Shown: piece after piece, positions 13,901 through 28,900 of the stretch
Layout of the letters: the number at the start of each line of letters is the position of its first letter
Position numbering within the stretch: position 1 is the stretch's first letter
Assembly: GCA_014338405.1 (NCBI GenBank)
Contig: JTDE01000201.1
Coordinates: 14,302 to 78,301 of the forward strand
Source: Paragonimus skrjabini miyazakii
Lineage: Eukaryota; Platyhelminthes; Trematoda; Plagiorchiida; Troglotrematidae
Length of the DNA: 64,000 nt
Direction: 5' to 3'
The notes under the pieces: generated by a model
Seen by the model: the letters and a program-made list of their open reading frames with translations, nothing else
What the model was told of the DNA's origin: nothing
Database searches by the model: none
Program-made: the position numbers and the translations under genes

Positions 13901-16900
13901 CTGGGACACTTGGTTGATGTACACTGGAGATGAGACAAAATTATCATTTTGTATATATTCCTCAGTGTCCTATGAAATTCCACTTCTTCCACCGCTGTTT
14001 TGACGTTTTCAGGGCTCGTAAAATCGTTTCCTTTATCAGACCGTCTCAGCTGATACTAGTGGACTTGTAGCAGCACATTGTTGTGTTGTCTGGACCGACG
14101 TATTGGGGCATGTGACCAGAATGTTACGCCCACACATCCACCGCTGAGCGACCCTTACGCGCATGCACCTGCAGTGACTTCGAACGACTCACAGTTTGCC
14201 AAAACCACTGCAGTAAATGTCATGTGCACACGGACACAAACACAGCAACACATACAACCAACCTCAACTCGGACATTAGCCTACGACACATTATTCAACC
14301 CATTGTCCTCACCGGAGCTGACACGACAACGAGACCGTACACATATGTGAACACAACTCGTCTGGGTCTCTCTCGCGCTGGTGAACAAACCACAGCTGCA
14401 GTGCTCCGTGGACCACACAGTGTTTCCATCCTGTAGATCCTTACGTTGATATCCATAGGATCCCACCCAACACATCCATGGATTACATCTCTGTCTTTAG
14501 TCCTAACTGTTGCTGTAAGTGCACTTGTTATATTTGTCCGTTATTTACATTACACTGGTTGCATATCCTTCTGATATAATTTAGATGTTTGGTTTTATCG
14601 ATACTACTTACAACATATTGTAATTAGCTAGCCAGCATCTAAAGATTCATACACTACGATTAACTCACTGATAAACATGAATCTGCTCGAACAGATTCAG
14701 CAATGACTGCCTATTAATAAATAAAGTGTATATTTGAAGAAAATACAGTTTCCGTTTTGCCACTTCTAAAGGTGATTACTTACATGTTACTGAAGATTGT
14801 GTGTTATATATCCTACGCGGACAGTTATAGGAGAGGTGTATCCTTTTTCAGTTATGAGATCCATGGATTTCATCTATTTGTAAGTAGATTGAAATCACTT
14901 GATTGATTTATTCGTCAGTGTGCCATCACTGTTTGGGTATGTTTAGTACTAACGGTATAACTTGCTTTTCTAAGACCATTTGTCAATCGGCTCTGCGGAC
15001 TCTTCTGTTTACGTCAGAAGCTTAGATTATCGGATCAGTCGATTGGTCTCATTTGTAATGGTATTCTTATATATTGGTTATCCATGCTCCTCTGCCAGTC
15101 GATCGATCATTTCAATCACTCTTGATTGAGTGCGGAAATATGAACAACTTATTTTACTGTTAGTTACTTGTGTTTAGATTGTGATAACTAGCTTACCTGG
15201 AAATCAAATGAAATTGTATCCACAGATATAAGTTTTTTGCGTGCGTAATTCTGAAGAGTGCCCGTGAGGAAAGCTTGTGGGAAGTAGAAACCACTGATCC
15301 AGAATACCGATGGAATCCCATTCTCAATCCAGTAGTTAATGAATTCGACACGCAGTATTAAATCTTCAACCCATGCGGCCAATGGCTTCAGGCTTGGATA
15401 GGCTTTGTTAGCCCATATTGTTGGCACACGGTTGTTAAACAGAGAGCCGGCCATCTCTTCCAAACTGGCTGACATGACCACTAGTCCTTTGAGCGCTTTT
15501 AGTAAGTCATTCAGGGTAGCGTGTATCACGGTCAACAGATTGTTGTACCTGTCAGGATTTAAATTTGCAGCATATTTTAGGATCGATTCCAAATATTTGT
15601 AAGACTTCCGTTACATTGAACTCTAACTACTTTTGTGTGTATCCATCAAGCATGATCAATCACGCGTGTATTTTAAACTTAACAGTGCTATTGTCGTTAG
15701 TTGAAATAACACCAACCTTGAAAAACGACTGAAGATAATAAGGTAACTTGAGCAATTAAAAGATTACGATTCATTTTGATACTATCCCCTCATTATCTAT
15801 CCTTCGTCTGAATTAACAGACGAGTAATCGAAACAATACAACTTAATCTATATTGTTGGCTGGGTTTGTCTTTATGTTATAGATTGGAAAAGAATTGACA
15901 CTTCGTCTTGTTTTCACTGATATCTTTAAGTGTGTCTTTGCTATTTGCAGGGACATTTTTTTCAGTAACATTGTAAGTTTATATTACGTAAGTATTTGAA
16001 TTCGTTTATTGTATTGTCTACAATACAATATGGTCAGGTTGTGATCAGCCTTGTCTTATGGAAACACTTAGATAATAGGATCAACATATCACCCAGAGGA
16101 TGGGTTTCTGGTTATTTTTTCTTAGTGGTAACGATTGCCGAGGCTGTTTATGTGTTCAGATTGTACAAGCCGTATTATATATCAACGTTAGAATGAACGG
16201 ACGTTGATTGGAGCTTACGAAACTACTTCAGAATCAACCTGAATGCTGGAAGACAATCGGTGATCATGTGCTGTATACGAGCATATAATTCTTCTTCAGT
16301 AACATAGGGGCAATTAGAGAAGGACATAGAACCATGCAGGAACATTTAATCGCAAAAACTCTCAACAGTATACAAACCAAACACTGTAAGTAGACTCAGC
16401 CAACACAGTAAGATGACAGCTAGTGCCAGATGTCACTTCGTTTTCCCGTCTGGTTACGTATATAAAACAACAGTTTATATATGGTCAATCTATAAATAAG
16501 GTCTATGGTTCAGGTTTCTGAGGTACTTGTATCAGACGGTCTTTGGACTGTTAAGTTGGATTCATCATCATCATCATAACACTCAGGAGCCTGACCAAAA
16601 GGTACTGTGGCTCGGGCCGCCNNNNNNNNNNNNNNNNNNNNNNNNNNNNNNNNNNNNNNNNNNNNNNNNNNNNNNNNNNNNNNNNNNNNNNNNNNNNNNN
16701 NNNNNNNNNNNNNNNNNNNNNGACGTGGAATATCTTAGAAGAAAAGGTTACTAAGATTGAAAATTATTGAGGGAAGATTAAGAGGAAGAAGCGGAAATGG
16801 TATCGATACAGGTACGCCATTGATTGCGACACATCGCCATCTCGGATAGCGTCTCTAGCCAGCGGAATGACCTTTTCGGAGGATCAACCAGCCTGTAATC

Positions 16901-19900
16901 AAGTGATTCTTACTCCTTTCTCAAAACGATTTTATCTTCCAGGCGTCCTACTCACCTTTGTTTTTCATGGTTAATGTCTTGTTTGTATTAATCGCCTATT
17001 CTGACAATTTTCTGTCAATCAAAAATTAAACATCACTATCGGCATTTTACAATTTGTTCCGACACTAAGCGTATTTGCTGATGCCGTTTGTTTTGTTGTC
17101 CATCTGTATAATCCAGTAGGCCAGGCACTCACCTAATCACTTCCTGTGTAAGCACTGTGTTCATTGACTGCTCATACATTACCGGATATCGCTGAACTAC
17201 TTCGGCTAGGTTGAACGGATTTGGTGTTTTAACGAGCAATGAGCGACTGATCTCTTCGACGACGTCCTCGCGTTGCTGCCCGGCACCTCCACCTGGGGAC
17301 GAGCGTGGCTGTAATTTGAGCAGATTGCCAAGCAAGGTGAACGTCTCGTTCTGAGCAAATGTAATATTTGCGTTCTCGTGCAATCCAAAGATTTCCGGAG
17401 GATCATTGATTGGCAACGATCGAATATATTCCAGATAGGTCTGATAAGAACGCGAAGCAAAAAATAAAGCGTTAGTATGTATCCCGAATAAACCGGGTTA
17501 AAATTTCATTAAAAAAACTATCTCTGTATTAGCATCAGTAGTATTCATGTCCGAACACAATCTAACGGGAATATCTGACGATTGCCATTCCATATATAAC
17601 CTTGTGAATCCTCTGCACTCGATTTTAAAAGATTTTACAAACTTAATATGTCTGTTCAACACCAAACCACCTAGGGTAATCAATCCTATATATTTTTTAA
17701 CCTTGTGTTTATCACATAGAAAAGCAATTTTACTGATACATTATTCAATAGAGCTGAGCGAATCAATTTTGTAAACTTCGGTAAGGATGATGTCAAAACG
17801 GAAATCCCAAGATCATTGATTACGAAGCATTCTTATAGCTGGTCACACTATGAATCCGGTCAGCTGTGTTCCTGTTCTTACTTATTCAGCCTCAAAATCC
17901 TGGCTGTCAGGGAAGCCATGATGACCTAATAACGACAATCGACGTTGAATGTGCAAAAGGAATTACTTGTGCTGCTAGTCTACCATGACTGTGACTTTTC
18001 TGTCTCCACATTCATTCTGTTTGGTAACGTATATATCCAGTTTCTTTTTTAGTAAATGACTGATTAGACACAAACGATACTGTTCCATTCCGTGACACAA
18101 ATTTTCTTGCCATCCTAATGAGGTAGATAAAGCGAACTTAATGATGTAAGGATCATCAGCAGTGTAATTCAACCTCCCATATAACGAATGCATGAGAATG
18201 CTTCACAATCATAAAAACTTACCACATGATCTGTAGTGCCCGGTAGTTGGTGATAAATGTTCGAAGGTGAGTAAGAATAGTCATCCTGTAACACACGATT
18301 GTTGTAATACTCGCCCAGAATACTCATCGCACATCGTCTATCCCAGTCGTCTGTGATTCGGCCACCGTAGTTGATATGCCCAGCGGTGTAACAAAGCACC
18401 TATACGCAACAAAAACAGATTTTTTGACGCGGTGTTTAAATTGCGTGAAAATTATTCGAACCAATGAGATCGCGGTGTCTCACAAAAGTTGCACCTTTTT
18501 ATCATTTGTCATAGTAAACATAGCCTCGTAAAATCACCATATCGAAACAAGAACTTGTTTGTTTGCGTGCCACACTCAGTACGTATACAAGTAAACCATC
18601 GCCAAAATGAGATACAAAACGTTCAATTTGTTTTGATCCTATCCTGCCTCGTAACTGCCCCCTTACAGTGTCATGTCAGTTCAGTAGGCAACTGAAATGA
18701 CGAACTGCTTACAAATATAATGAATTGATTTTTTAAAAATAAAAATTTAATTGTCTATCTCGCAATCCCCCTTGTTTCCGAACCAATTGGCCAACGCGTG
18801 TCAACATACAAATTGTATGTAGGCATTCACTCACAAATACATGTGCATGTAATGTTTCTAATTTATGAAACCAAAATGATAGCGTCATAGTACATTAATT
18901 AATCACCCAAAGGCTTAGTGCTTTTCAACTATGGTGATTCTCAAATTTACTATCCCTCCGGCAAACTCATTAAAAAATTAAACCAGGCAACACTCACATG
19001 TGATTACATTTCTAACATTCAGGCAAGCTTTTCAGCCAGCCTCTTACGAAAAGCTTTCGTCTCAATTCGCAAGTCTTAATCACAAGGTTATCGACCGGTG
19101 TCGATAGATGCCTCGTGAAGAAGCAAGCGGAAGTTCAAATTTCAGTCATGACAAGGATGTGTTCTACTGACGAACTCTGACAACAGCGAAACTCAAGTGT
19201 AATGCTACCTTTTTAGACAGGATGGTTGAAAAATACATCTGAATGCGTAATCTGCGATCGAATGGTATTCAGACAGACATTGACCAAATCCCCGACTAGT
19301 TAACAGTAACCTCAACTATTCTTCAACAGGGTTGATAAACTCGGAGCTTTCATTTGGATTTAATAGATAGTAACTGTCTCCTATCGAGACGATGGGTTAA
19401 CCTAATTGTTACAAAAGAAAGTAGTTGAGCATTCAGGGATGATAGTTTCTTAATGCTTAATGTGAGATCAGAGCTGTAGTGATCAATACAGTTGCCTCAT
19501 GAAATGGTGACCGAAGTTCAAGCCCTAGTAATGACAAAGATATGCACTACTGATGAGCTCTGACAAGAGCGAAACTCAAGTCTAGTAGATCTTCCCAAGA
19601 CTGAATGGAAAGTCTAAATACAAAAGCAGCCATCAGGTGCGAGTGACGGTTCTGTCAAATCAACCAAATTCCGAACTATTCATGAGTGGTTATAAATGGC
19701 TTAATAATCAAGTGTGTTGTGCCTGAGTGTAAACAGATTGATAGCAAATGAGATACACTCTTACTCATTGACCCAACTGCATTTTTACGGATAGAAAGAC
19801 CCTAATAGAAGTATGAATGATACAAATCGGTATTTAAAATGTGTTCCACCTACTTCAGTGTTTTACTCACCTTATAGGGTGTGATTGCGTATTCTGTGAG

Positions 19901-22900
19901 GAACATGACAAGCTGATCCATACAAATCCGTAAGTCACCCATGGTGAATTCATATGGAATGTTGAAGCCCAATGGTCCAAACTTTTTCCGTTCAATTAAT
20001 ACGCCATTGAAAAAGGCCAGGGAAAGTAGCAGGTGTCTGAAGACGCTGTTCTACAATTGAGAACCAGGAAATGTTACTGAATACTGCTGTATTCAAATGC
20101 CTATTTTTACTGCTAATGTATTGCTCTTTATGATAGTATTGACTCACTAGAGTAAGGTTACAGATAGTATACAAGGCATATTTGCTTTAGTATGCTTATT
20201 TAAAGTAAAGTTCAAAATGTCACCAAGAATAAGTCACAGGTTACCCAACTTTACATTTTAGATCACTATTGCTTGTCAGTCCCATCATTTAAATAAATTC
20301 AAAGTACAATTACTTTCTACCCTACCCCAACAATTTATTATTGTTCTCAACCACAAATACATGGTGTTTTAATGAGCAAACGCAAACTGGTGTTTACTGG
20401 AGTAGACAGGATGGTCACATACAAACTGTACCTCTTCTGAGTGTCAACCGACCGTCGGATTCCGTCACAACAAATAAATGTAGTATTACATCATGTGACA
20501 TTCCGTTAATCTATTCCGAATGACCACATAATCACAACCGAACTTCTCTGTCCACTGGTTCATCAGTATTGTACATAAGTCGGTGCTCCTATCGATTCCC
20601 TCCAGTCGTAGTTAATTAATCACTTCTTGTTCTTACAGTTCACTCTCAACCGATCAGGCAGTACGATAGACAAACCAACTGCCGGGCTTTGCAAGGGAAA
20701 AGGAGTGTTCTCATGTGCACGCTAAAATCTGGAAAATAATGTAACAATAACTTATGGTGTTGACCTCCAAAACAGAATTAGAACCTTATGTTATTAAGTA
20801 ACAGAAAAATAAAGTGTATCGTAGAATTTTCTGTATCTGTTATATTCAATGGGATGGGTCTGCAACCAATCGGGGCTGCCTCGCACACCAATATTTGTAA
20901 ATCGCGTTCGGAAAGGATCGGATATCTGAATGACTAAGGCTTCTACACAAAACATACCTTATCTGCGACATTTGCCAGATACTGGTCATTAATCGAGTTA
21001 TATGTTCGCATCAGGTTAGCTTTCAGTCCTTTGGGAGGCTCCACAGTCATTTTTGATCCATTTTGTAAAATAAACACCGGGAAGTCAGGACTTGGCATGC
21101 TGGTCAGCCACAGACGAAAGTCACGGTGTACCTGTGCAATAGAAGGTCAACCGAGCAAAGTCCCAAAATGTGGAATTAGAAATTCCCCGGATGATCAGGC
21201 AGGTTTAGGATTTTATAGTTCAAAGATACAAAATTCGTACGCAATACAGAAAGACAGTTATGTGGCTAATAAAAATGAGTCTGTCTTTATAAGCTTTTAA
21301 GCGATCAAGATGATGTAATCTAAATATCAAAACCTTAAATCCGGTAGGTGTGACGTCTGCCGTGATTTCATCAGGCGATCCATACCTTGCTACCGATTGT
21401 CATCCGTTAGGCTTATGGACTGTTGGAGGTAGCATTAAGCGTGTAAAACCTGTACTCTGGTGTCACTGCTTAAGTTATTAGACTCGTATTCACAACATTC
21501 CGTTGCTTGGATATAAAATCGAAAAACGAAACCTCGTCAGTTTTATTTCGACTGCTTTAATAATCCTTCTTGTTATCATTTTCCCCATACTAAGTTCATA
21601 GTCGATTTAAACTCTTTTTCGTTTCACCTAAACGGTGGAGCTACCTGTTATGTCACTGATTAAGTTAAACCGAAGGCATCTGTGAATATTGTTTCAACTG
21701 ATCAGCATCAAATATACATGTAAGCAGTTTTTCAAAACTGCGCTCAGATCCATATCTGAATGTCTTTTAGCTTGATTCCCTTGACAGAATTTGTTCAACC
21801 CAATAAGAACACAATGGGAGTTAGGATTCTTCAGTATGAAACATCCATACTGGCCGCCCGTGGACTGAGGTGATAAAAGTAATAACCGTTCTTGATGCAG
21901 AGTCCTTATCATCTGAGAATTTTCCTAACCACAATCGAACATTGTTGCGATTAGTTTCATATTGCCACTATAGGATATAGTCAAGATTGTCCATAGCGAT
22001 CATTTCCATTTGATTAGCAAGCAACTTCAACTTCCGTGAAAACTCACTCGATCTTTATCAATTTGTTCCACTAAACGCTCCAGTGCTGGCATCCACGATG
22101 GAGCAAGATGACAGTTTTGGAAGAACACCCAAATCCCACGGTCCATGGCAGCACGCATCAGTTCTTCGGCTCTTGGACCCTGACCTTGACCGAGTGATAT
22201 GGCTGACAGTTTCTTTCCGCCAAAGCGCATCTCATCTGCGAATTTGTACAAGTCTGATGCAGGATCGGTACCCTGTGACACAAATTGCACGATTGATTAT
22301 CGTAAAGATGGAATAAATAGGCAAAATATATACCCCGATTCAGTTACCTAATACTGCCTGTGCAGAAGTCTGCTTTCTGATTTGTGTAACCGAGGTTATC
22401 GAGAGAAACAATTTACGACATAAATCAATTACAAGTCTTACAAATTGTATTGCTTTTCACAATTGGGTCCCATCTGAAATCATAAATCTGTCAAATTACT
22501 TATTAGTAATACGATTTCTATGCTCAACAGTGGCTGTTTGAGAAATCTTACCGCGGCAGTCGATCCCCTGGATCATTTGGTGGATTCTATATGAGACAAC
22601 GGGACGGATGGGTAACAGAGTCTAAATGTGAAATTTCCGGGCTCCTGGCGTGGCTTCGTATCTCAGCTGGTAGAGCGCTTGCCGCGTTGAGGCATGGTGT
22701 TTCTGTCGCTGGTTCGAATCCAGCCGAAGCCCTGACTTTTCACAGTTGGGTCTCATCTAAATCCATAAATCTGCCAAACTACTCATTAGTAACATAATTC
22801 CTATGCTCGAAAGTGGGGTTGGTGGATTCCAGCGTGAACTGTTTGATAAATCCTGCCGCGGCAGTCGATCCCCTGGATCATTTGGTGGATTCAATGGGAC

Positions 22901-25900
22901 GGGTGGGTAACAGAGGCTAAATGTGAAATTTCCGGGCTGCTGGCGTGACTTCGTATCTCAGCCGGTAGAGCGGTTGCCGCGTTGAAGCATGTTGTTTCTG
23001 TCGCTGGTTCGAAGCCCTGATTTTTCACAATTGGGGCTCACCTAAAATTCAAGACAATGGTCAGCTATGGGCCAGAAAGTCGGTGTGAAATCATCGCATA
23101 CTGCCTTGACAAACGTTCACAATTCACAGGCTTTGGGTTTATGGTGATTAGATCAACTTGTGTTCTCTAAATCAAGTTAGGAGCTGCTATTTTGTTTTCA
23201 CACAAGAATGCCATTGATGAGACAGACAGAACAAGGTTCTCGTCGTGCTCAGTATCCCATAAGTGTTCATTTAAATGGTTGACAAAAATGTAGTCTTCAC
23301 ATTCCTGTTTTAGTGCTTAAGGTTTGTGGTACGTAATAATTCACCAAAAACATTTATTCATATAACTGACAGTGATTGGAGTACCACATGTTAAACGTTG
23401 ATAAGCCCTCATTGCATATGTCCCCTGCAAAGTTTCACCTACAAATAGAATTCACAACTGTGCTTTGATCAACAAAGGTTAACTTTATGTTAGCATGTAC
23501 AACCCAAACAAATATAGACAAACATGTAGGTCATCGTACCATGCTTTCTGGATAGACAACGTATTCCTAGTGGGTTCATCTCAACGTTAGGTTTTACCTA
23601 TCAAATTCAAACAGAGTGCTTCGTGTAATAAATTTTATGGTCACATAATGCCTTCGCATCACTTGGTCACTTAGATTCAGCCCAATAGATTTAAGCTCAA
23701 CAGCAACTGATCAAGTGGTGCAATGATGAACATTGTTCACTATGTACTACTGTGCGGTTGAAATCATTCATTAGAAGTTGACTTGCCAGTCAAACAGTGC
23801 AGTGGAAATTGACTGTACAACAAGGAGTTGGATGCTGTTGTGTGGTGTGGATTTAGACGGACATTCTGAAACACTGTTGGTTTTGTTCAGCCTATATTAT
23901 CGTTTGATATGCTATTATTTACTATTTGTATTGTTAATAATCCATAATTTCCCCCCACTTTATCAGGTTTCATTAATTATTTCTTTAGGGAATATGCTTT
24001 TCGATTGTTATTTCAACCTTACTAGTTTTTAAACACAAATAGCTGGCTTGAGGCAATGGATTGCGATCGCTTCAGCAAATCGTAAGAATTTTGGAATGGA
24101 ATGACGTAACAGGATTCTGAATGTACAAGTTGAATCGATAGCGTGACCAGTGGTCAGGACATGTCTAGCGACTGATGAAATGTCTGATGAATCGATGCTC
24201 CTATCAATTCCAGCGGCCTTTAAGCAAGAAGAGACTGAAGATGATTAACAATAACCTCAGACGTGTTGCGACTGCCCACATGGAAATTGCACAAATGTGA
24301 CTGGCTGATTTACGTAAAACGCATTGTCGTCTTTTGTCAATCATCGAAAATTTGACATTGTGCAGTCGTATCCTGTTGACACTATTATGTAAGACAATTA
24401 TCGATCGTACGAAGAGGATTCATGTAAATCGCTTGCGGAAACCACGTATGAAGCATGACGAAGAACCAATTCCAATGGATCTCAAGAAGTACGTATTGAA
24501 CTGTTCTTCAGCACAGTTGAATTCGTTGCAACTAGGAAGCGTTAGCCCTAGGTTTTGATTACAAAATACTATCGCGTAAGCCATGTCGTATTTTTGTTGA
24601 AGGTCAATTTGAGAATCTTATCGATCAGTTAAGTGATCTTCGACCAACCTAGGCTGGCTAAAATCTCAGTTCACCGATATAGCTTATAGGTTTACTATGA
24701 CTTCGATCAACGGCTGGTGTAGTATTATGAGGCAACATTGACAATCGTTAAGTCAAAAAACACTTATACTTTAGCCGGATACGACTTCTGGGGTTGTCAT
24801 TTTAGACAAAGATACCTGTATACAGAAGATGCCAATATGGGATGGCTAAAAGAAGTTTCAACGATTGGACAGGATGAACAATGTTATCGCACAGGACGAT
24901 ATTTGCAACTGTAAGAACAGTTGCAGATTATTGATAAGTTAATGTACGGATCGTCAACATGTCAGCACTACAGCCTGCCGAAGACGCCTAAGTCTGGGAT
25001 GCAGCTTAGGTCAATTTTGGCCACGAAAAACTCCCCATATCATAAATTGGTGTGCTGGCTAGTCGCTATCCTAACTTCACTAAAACGAAAGTTTCAGGCA
25101 CATTTCATCGAAGATTCTTTTGCACTGATCGAGCTTGCCAATGAGCGGATATGCTTCGTAGATGTTCAGTCATTGTTCACAAATATGCAGCTGCATGGAA
25201 CGATTGTTTGTATTCGTGAGCTTGTTGAAGCGAATCACTTTATATTGTCACTTCCAACTGATATACTGGAGGCAAGTTTGCTGCTCTGTACTGAGAATGT
25301 CTGTTTTCGTTTTCTCGAACACTTCCATCGTCAAATAGATGGAGTGGTCATGAGAAGTCCGCTGGGTCCCATCTTAGCCGACTTTTTCACGTTAAAAATT
25401 AAGCAAGAGCTAGCTACGGAAATAGTAAGCTCGTCATATTATAAGCGTTACGTCGGTGACATTAATATTCAGTCGATCCGAATAGGTGACAGGTAACCTG
25501 GTACAAAGCTCAAGTAGTTATCATCCTAGCTTGAAGGTTACGTGTGAATCTGAGACCAACAACTGCCTGCCATTTCTACACATACTCATAAGTCGCCGAG
25601 AAGATGACTCAATTAGAAGAGCCGTCTACAGGAAATCCACGTGATCCGGCCAGTACTTGAACTTCAGCAGCTTCATACCGGTCAAACGTGAACCAGCACT
25701 AGTAACTACGTTCTTCATAGGAACAAGACGAATTTGTATTCAAGACAGACTTGCAGAGGGACTAGATTTGACCACTTCTGTTCTACAATTTAATGGTTAC
25801 CCCCATAAGGTTCATAGATAGGCACAGTAGACAAGAAGCACCATCCGAATAGGTGATCACTCCAGAATGGAAGAGGGTTTATACAGAGCTGCCTTTTAAG

Positions 25901-28900
25901 AGTGATTACATCATGTAGCAAACGACACAATAACTAATAAATTCACTTATGCGAATATTTAATGCAGCTGAAATCCGTGTAATATCTCGTATCCAGAAAT
26001 CAAAGGAGACCAGCCTATCAATGTCAACTCACACTGTGTTCACCATTTTACGTGTAACTGCAGAGTAAGTTACATAGACAGAACTGAAAGATGCCTGATC
26101 CTCAACGTGAAGTAACACTTGCTTAAATGGGTGCAAAATCCGTGTTACCGGAGAACGGCAGTGTTGCTGAAATAGGTAAACAGCCAACTTCATCAGTCGC
26201 TAGACAGGTCCTGACCACTGATCATGCTATCGATCCAGACTGTGTATCTAAAATCCTGTTATCGTATTCGTTTATTAACGAACAACCTTGACAACTGACC
26301 GAATTCGAATGACACACTGATGGTGTGACCCCTATATTAGTCACATCGACTGGCACGACACTAAGCACGTTTTTTGTTTGTGTATTTTCTGTCACTAGTC
26401 GGTTCGTAATCGTCGGCTGCAGATTTTCCTCTGGTCCAGATCCATCACGTTTGTGATAGGAATTGTTCACTCTTGTAACACTCTATTAAGCACGACTAGT
26501 ACGACTGTATCCCACTTCGTTTGACCATTGATTTATCAGCATAGTTCAGTTCATCGATAGCGCGTCACTCAATTGACAAACCCGTGTCCGTCTGTACGCA
26601 TGCAATAACCACCGTCTGAGTCTGCGAACTTCAAAGTGTTAGTCAGTATTGTTGCCATTCGACCTGTTCAGTTCAAACAAACTGACCTGTGACAGAACGA
26701 AAATCAAAGGTGATGAGGGCGAACTATCTTTGAAAACTTCTGGTAAGCTGGTCGACTGCGGCTCCACAAACCGTTGTCCCAGGTGATGAGTCACAAAATC
26801 CTGCATTGCGTTAGTCACTTTGTCCGCTCTTAAACATCGGAGTAGAAGAATACGTTGGAAACTGTCCAAGGTATCTTGCCATGGTTGCGGAAATTGTGAT
26901 CTGTGAGGCTCAGGTGAATCAAAGATTACCTTGAAACCATCACGGTTTTCTGTTATACTCTCGGGAAGAGTGGCGAAGTTGGGTAATGCGGTTAGAGTGA
27001 GCACGTCTCCCCACATGCGATCCGAAATCCACTCCGGTGCAGGGTTCGGTACTTCCCTTGGCTTGATAGTTCCACCGGCTAGCAGGTAACGATATTCATC
27101 CTGAAATGGGAATAGCAAAATATGATGCCTTTAGTAGAGGTCTTAAAGGAACCCTCATTAATACAGACTTATCAAATAAGCTGAAATAAAAAAAACCTTG
27201 CTTTAAACCCAATAGTTTTATCTGTGGCCTTTTTCAATCAGTGTTTTACCTCTACAGTTTCATTTTATCCTCTGGTTGAGGTTAGCTGCTTGTAAACCGC
27301 ACGTAAACCAGATTAACAGGTCAGAATATCACTAACATACAGGAAACCGAATAAGGAAAGTTCGATCATGTGACAGACCTGCTCAATAAAATATTTAATA
27401 ACAGATTTCTCCTAGCACTATACAATTCAGCTCAACTACTAGCTAGCTTATTGCAGCAGTTGAACAAGAGTCAACTATCTGGCGAGAATGTTTAGTTGGG
27501 TAAAAAGAACGATGTCTCCTTGTGCAGGATAACACGGTACGTTGCCCACGGGTAGTCTGAATACATCAACACACCTCAGCCATCATATGGAGCGAACTGA
27601 AGACGGATGCCTAATCGCGAGATCCATTATCAGAATAATACCCTGATTACGGCGTGTTTATTTCGCCAGTTACATAAAGTTGCCTTCGGGCAAGGTCTGA
27701 GAAACAAGCAAACTGTCATGCACGGTAGTTTGTTTTCAATAGTGGTATCGAATATCTGGTTACTAAGTGTGATATCTGCCATGTGTACATATCAGTTAAC
27801 ACTCCGTTCCTCTGAACTTGATGGTACTGATCCTATTGTATCGATTGCTAATAAAGGCAACCCGCTTTCATCTTGTTAGTGGCTCCCCGAAAAAAATACT
27901 ACGGACGTATCATATGGTATGACAGTAAAGATTGTACGGGGAAATGGGACACAAAGAACTCGTCAGAAATTGGGTTTGGTTTCTGCCACCCCCCTTTTAG
28001 CTTATAAATTAAAACTTGATTTTCTTTTTGAGGTTGTGTAGCAATTAATCATCATACAGTGGATGCAAGTAAATGAAAAAAAGCCAAAATATAACAACCA
28101 TCACGGACATTTTTCAAATTATCACAAAAACTGATATTACGTAGAATCGATAGTATAGCTGGTTGCTAGGATGTGTAGCTGCTATAATGATGAGTCAGCT
28201 CCCGTAGCATAAAGGCAATCGAGCAAGCCCGTTGAATAAACAGAGCTGATCTTATTGTCATAAAAAGCCACAAACATTCGACTCTTTGAAGTACTTTCGG
28301 CGCGACGTCACAATGAAACCATATCAGCAGGCGATACACCAAACCCATAGGTAGATTTGTGCTCTCTGGTGGAGGGTCAGGTGAAAATTGACCTACTCCA
28401 GGCTGCACCTATTCGTGGTTCTATACGTGAGCTAAGGATGATTTAGCCGCATTGAGTTTGTCCTCACCATGCATCTGTTTGTTTCCGTATACTCAAGTAT
28501 GTGTGGCATGCTCGTTAACACTAACTTCCGTTCGACTGATCTCCTCTCTTCATCTCATCACCGTTGACATTTCTGCACAATGTTCACTATACTCATGAGC
28601 TTCCGCCTCAGTGTAATTTGCATATTGACAATCAGGCTACAAATCTGCCTTGTTGATAATTGCTGGATATATAGGGACGATGGAATCAATCGGCTTAATA
28701 TGGGTAGATTCATAGTGTCAATCAATATAACCATAGTATATTGCAGAGGAAAGAATAAAGAAAGATGTAACCAGACTGGAAGAGCAACCGAAGGATAGCC
28801 TGGTGACTGGTCCTAGTAGACCCACACAAACCGATTGAAGACATTTTGAGAAAATGGAAACTGGTACAACCAGATTTCGATATCACCCGTGTTGGGCTCC

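Larger units (their letters stand above)
7056..15196. other. Dynein intron E15-E16 (8.1 kb)
   Basis: The intron contains the decayed LINE reverse transcriptase at 11640-12560 and a GT repeat at 10901-10918. A comparatively GC- and CA-rich patch lies at about 14070-14440. Minus-strand frames at 13071-13598 may be an upstream part of the same LINE, but I cannot show it. Confidence 0.5.
15549..17132. other. Dynein intron E14-E15
   Basis: A 1.6-kb intron holding a truncated RTE-like 3' end (16562-16862) split by a 100-N gap. Confidence 0.6.
18400..19870. other. Dynein intron E12-E13
   Basis: A 1.5-kb intron containing two adjacent hammerhead SINE copies on the plus strand (about 19075-19320 and 19425-19690). 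Confidence 0.6.
22273..26686. other. Dynein intron E9-E10 (4.4 kb)
   Basis: The intron contains a tandem pair of tRNA-like SINE units (22456-23035) and a decayed Penelope-like element on the plus strand (about 24290-26310). The remainder shows no gene. Confidence 0.6.

Noticed and set aside
24120..24200. Two CTGATGA motifs near 24172 and 24183 as a hammerhead
   Set aside because: No GAAA box or complementary stems at the right spacing.
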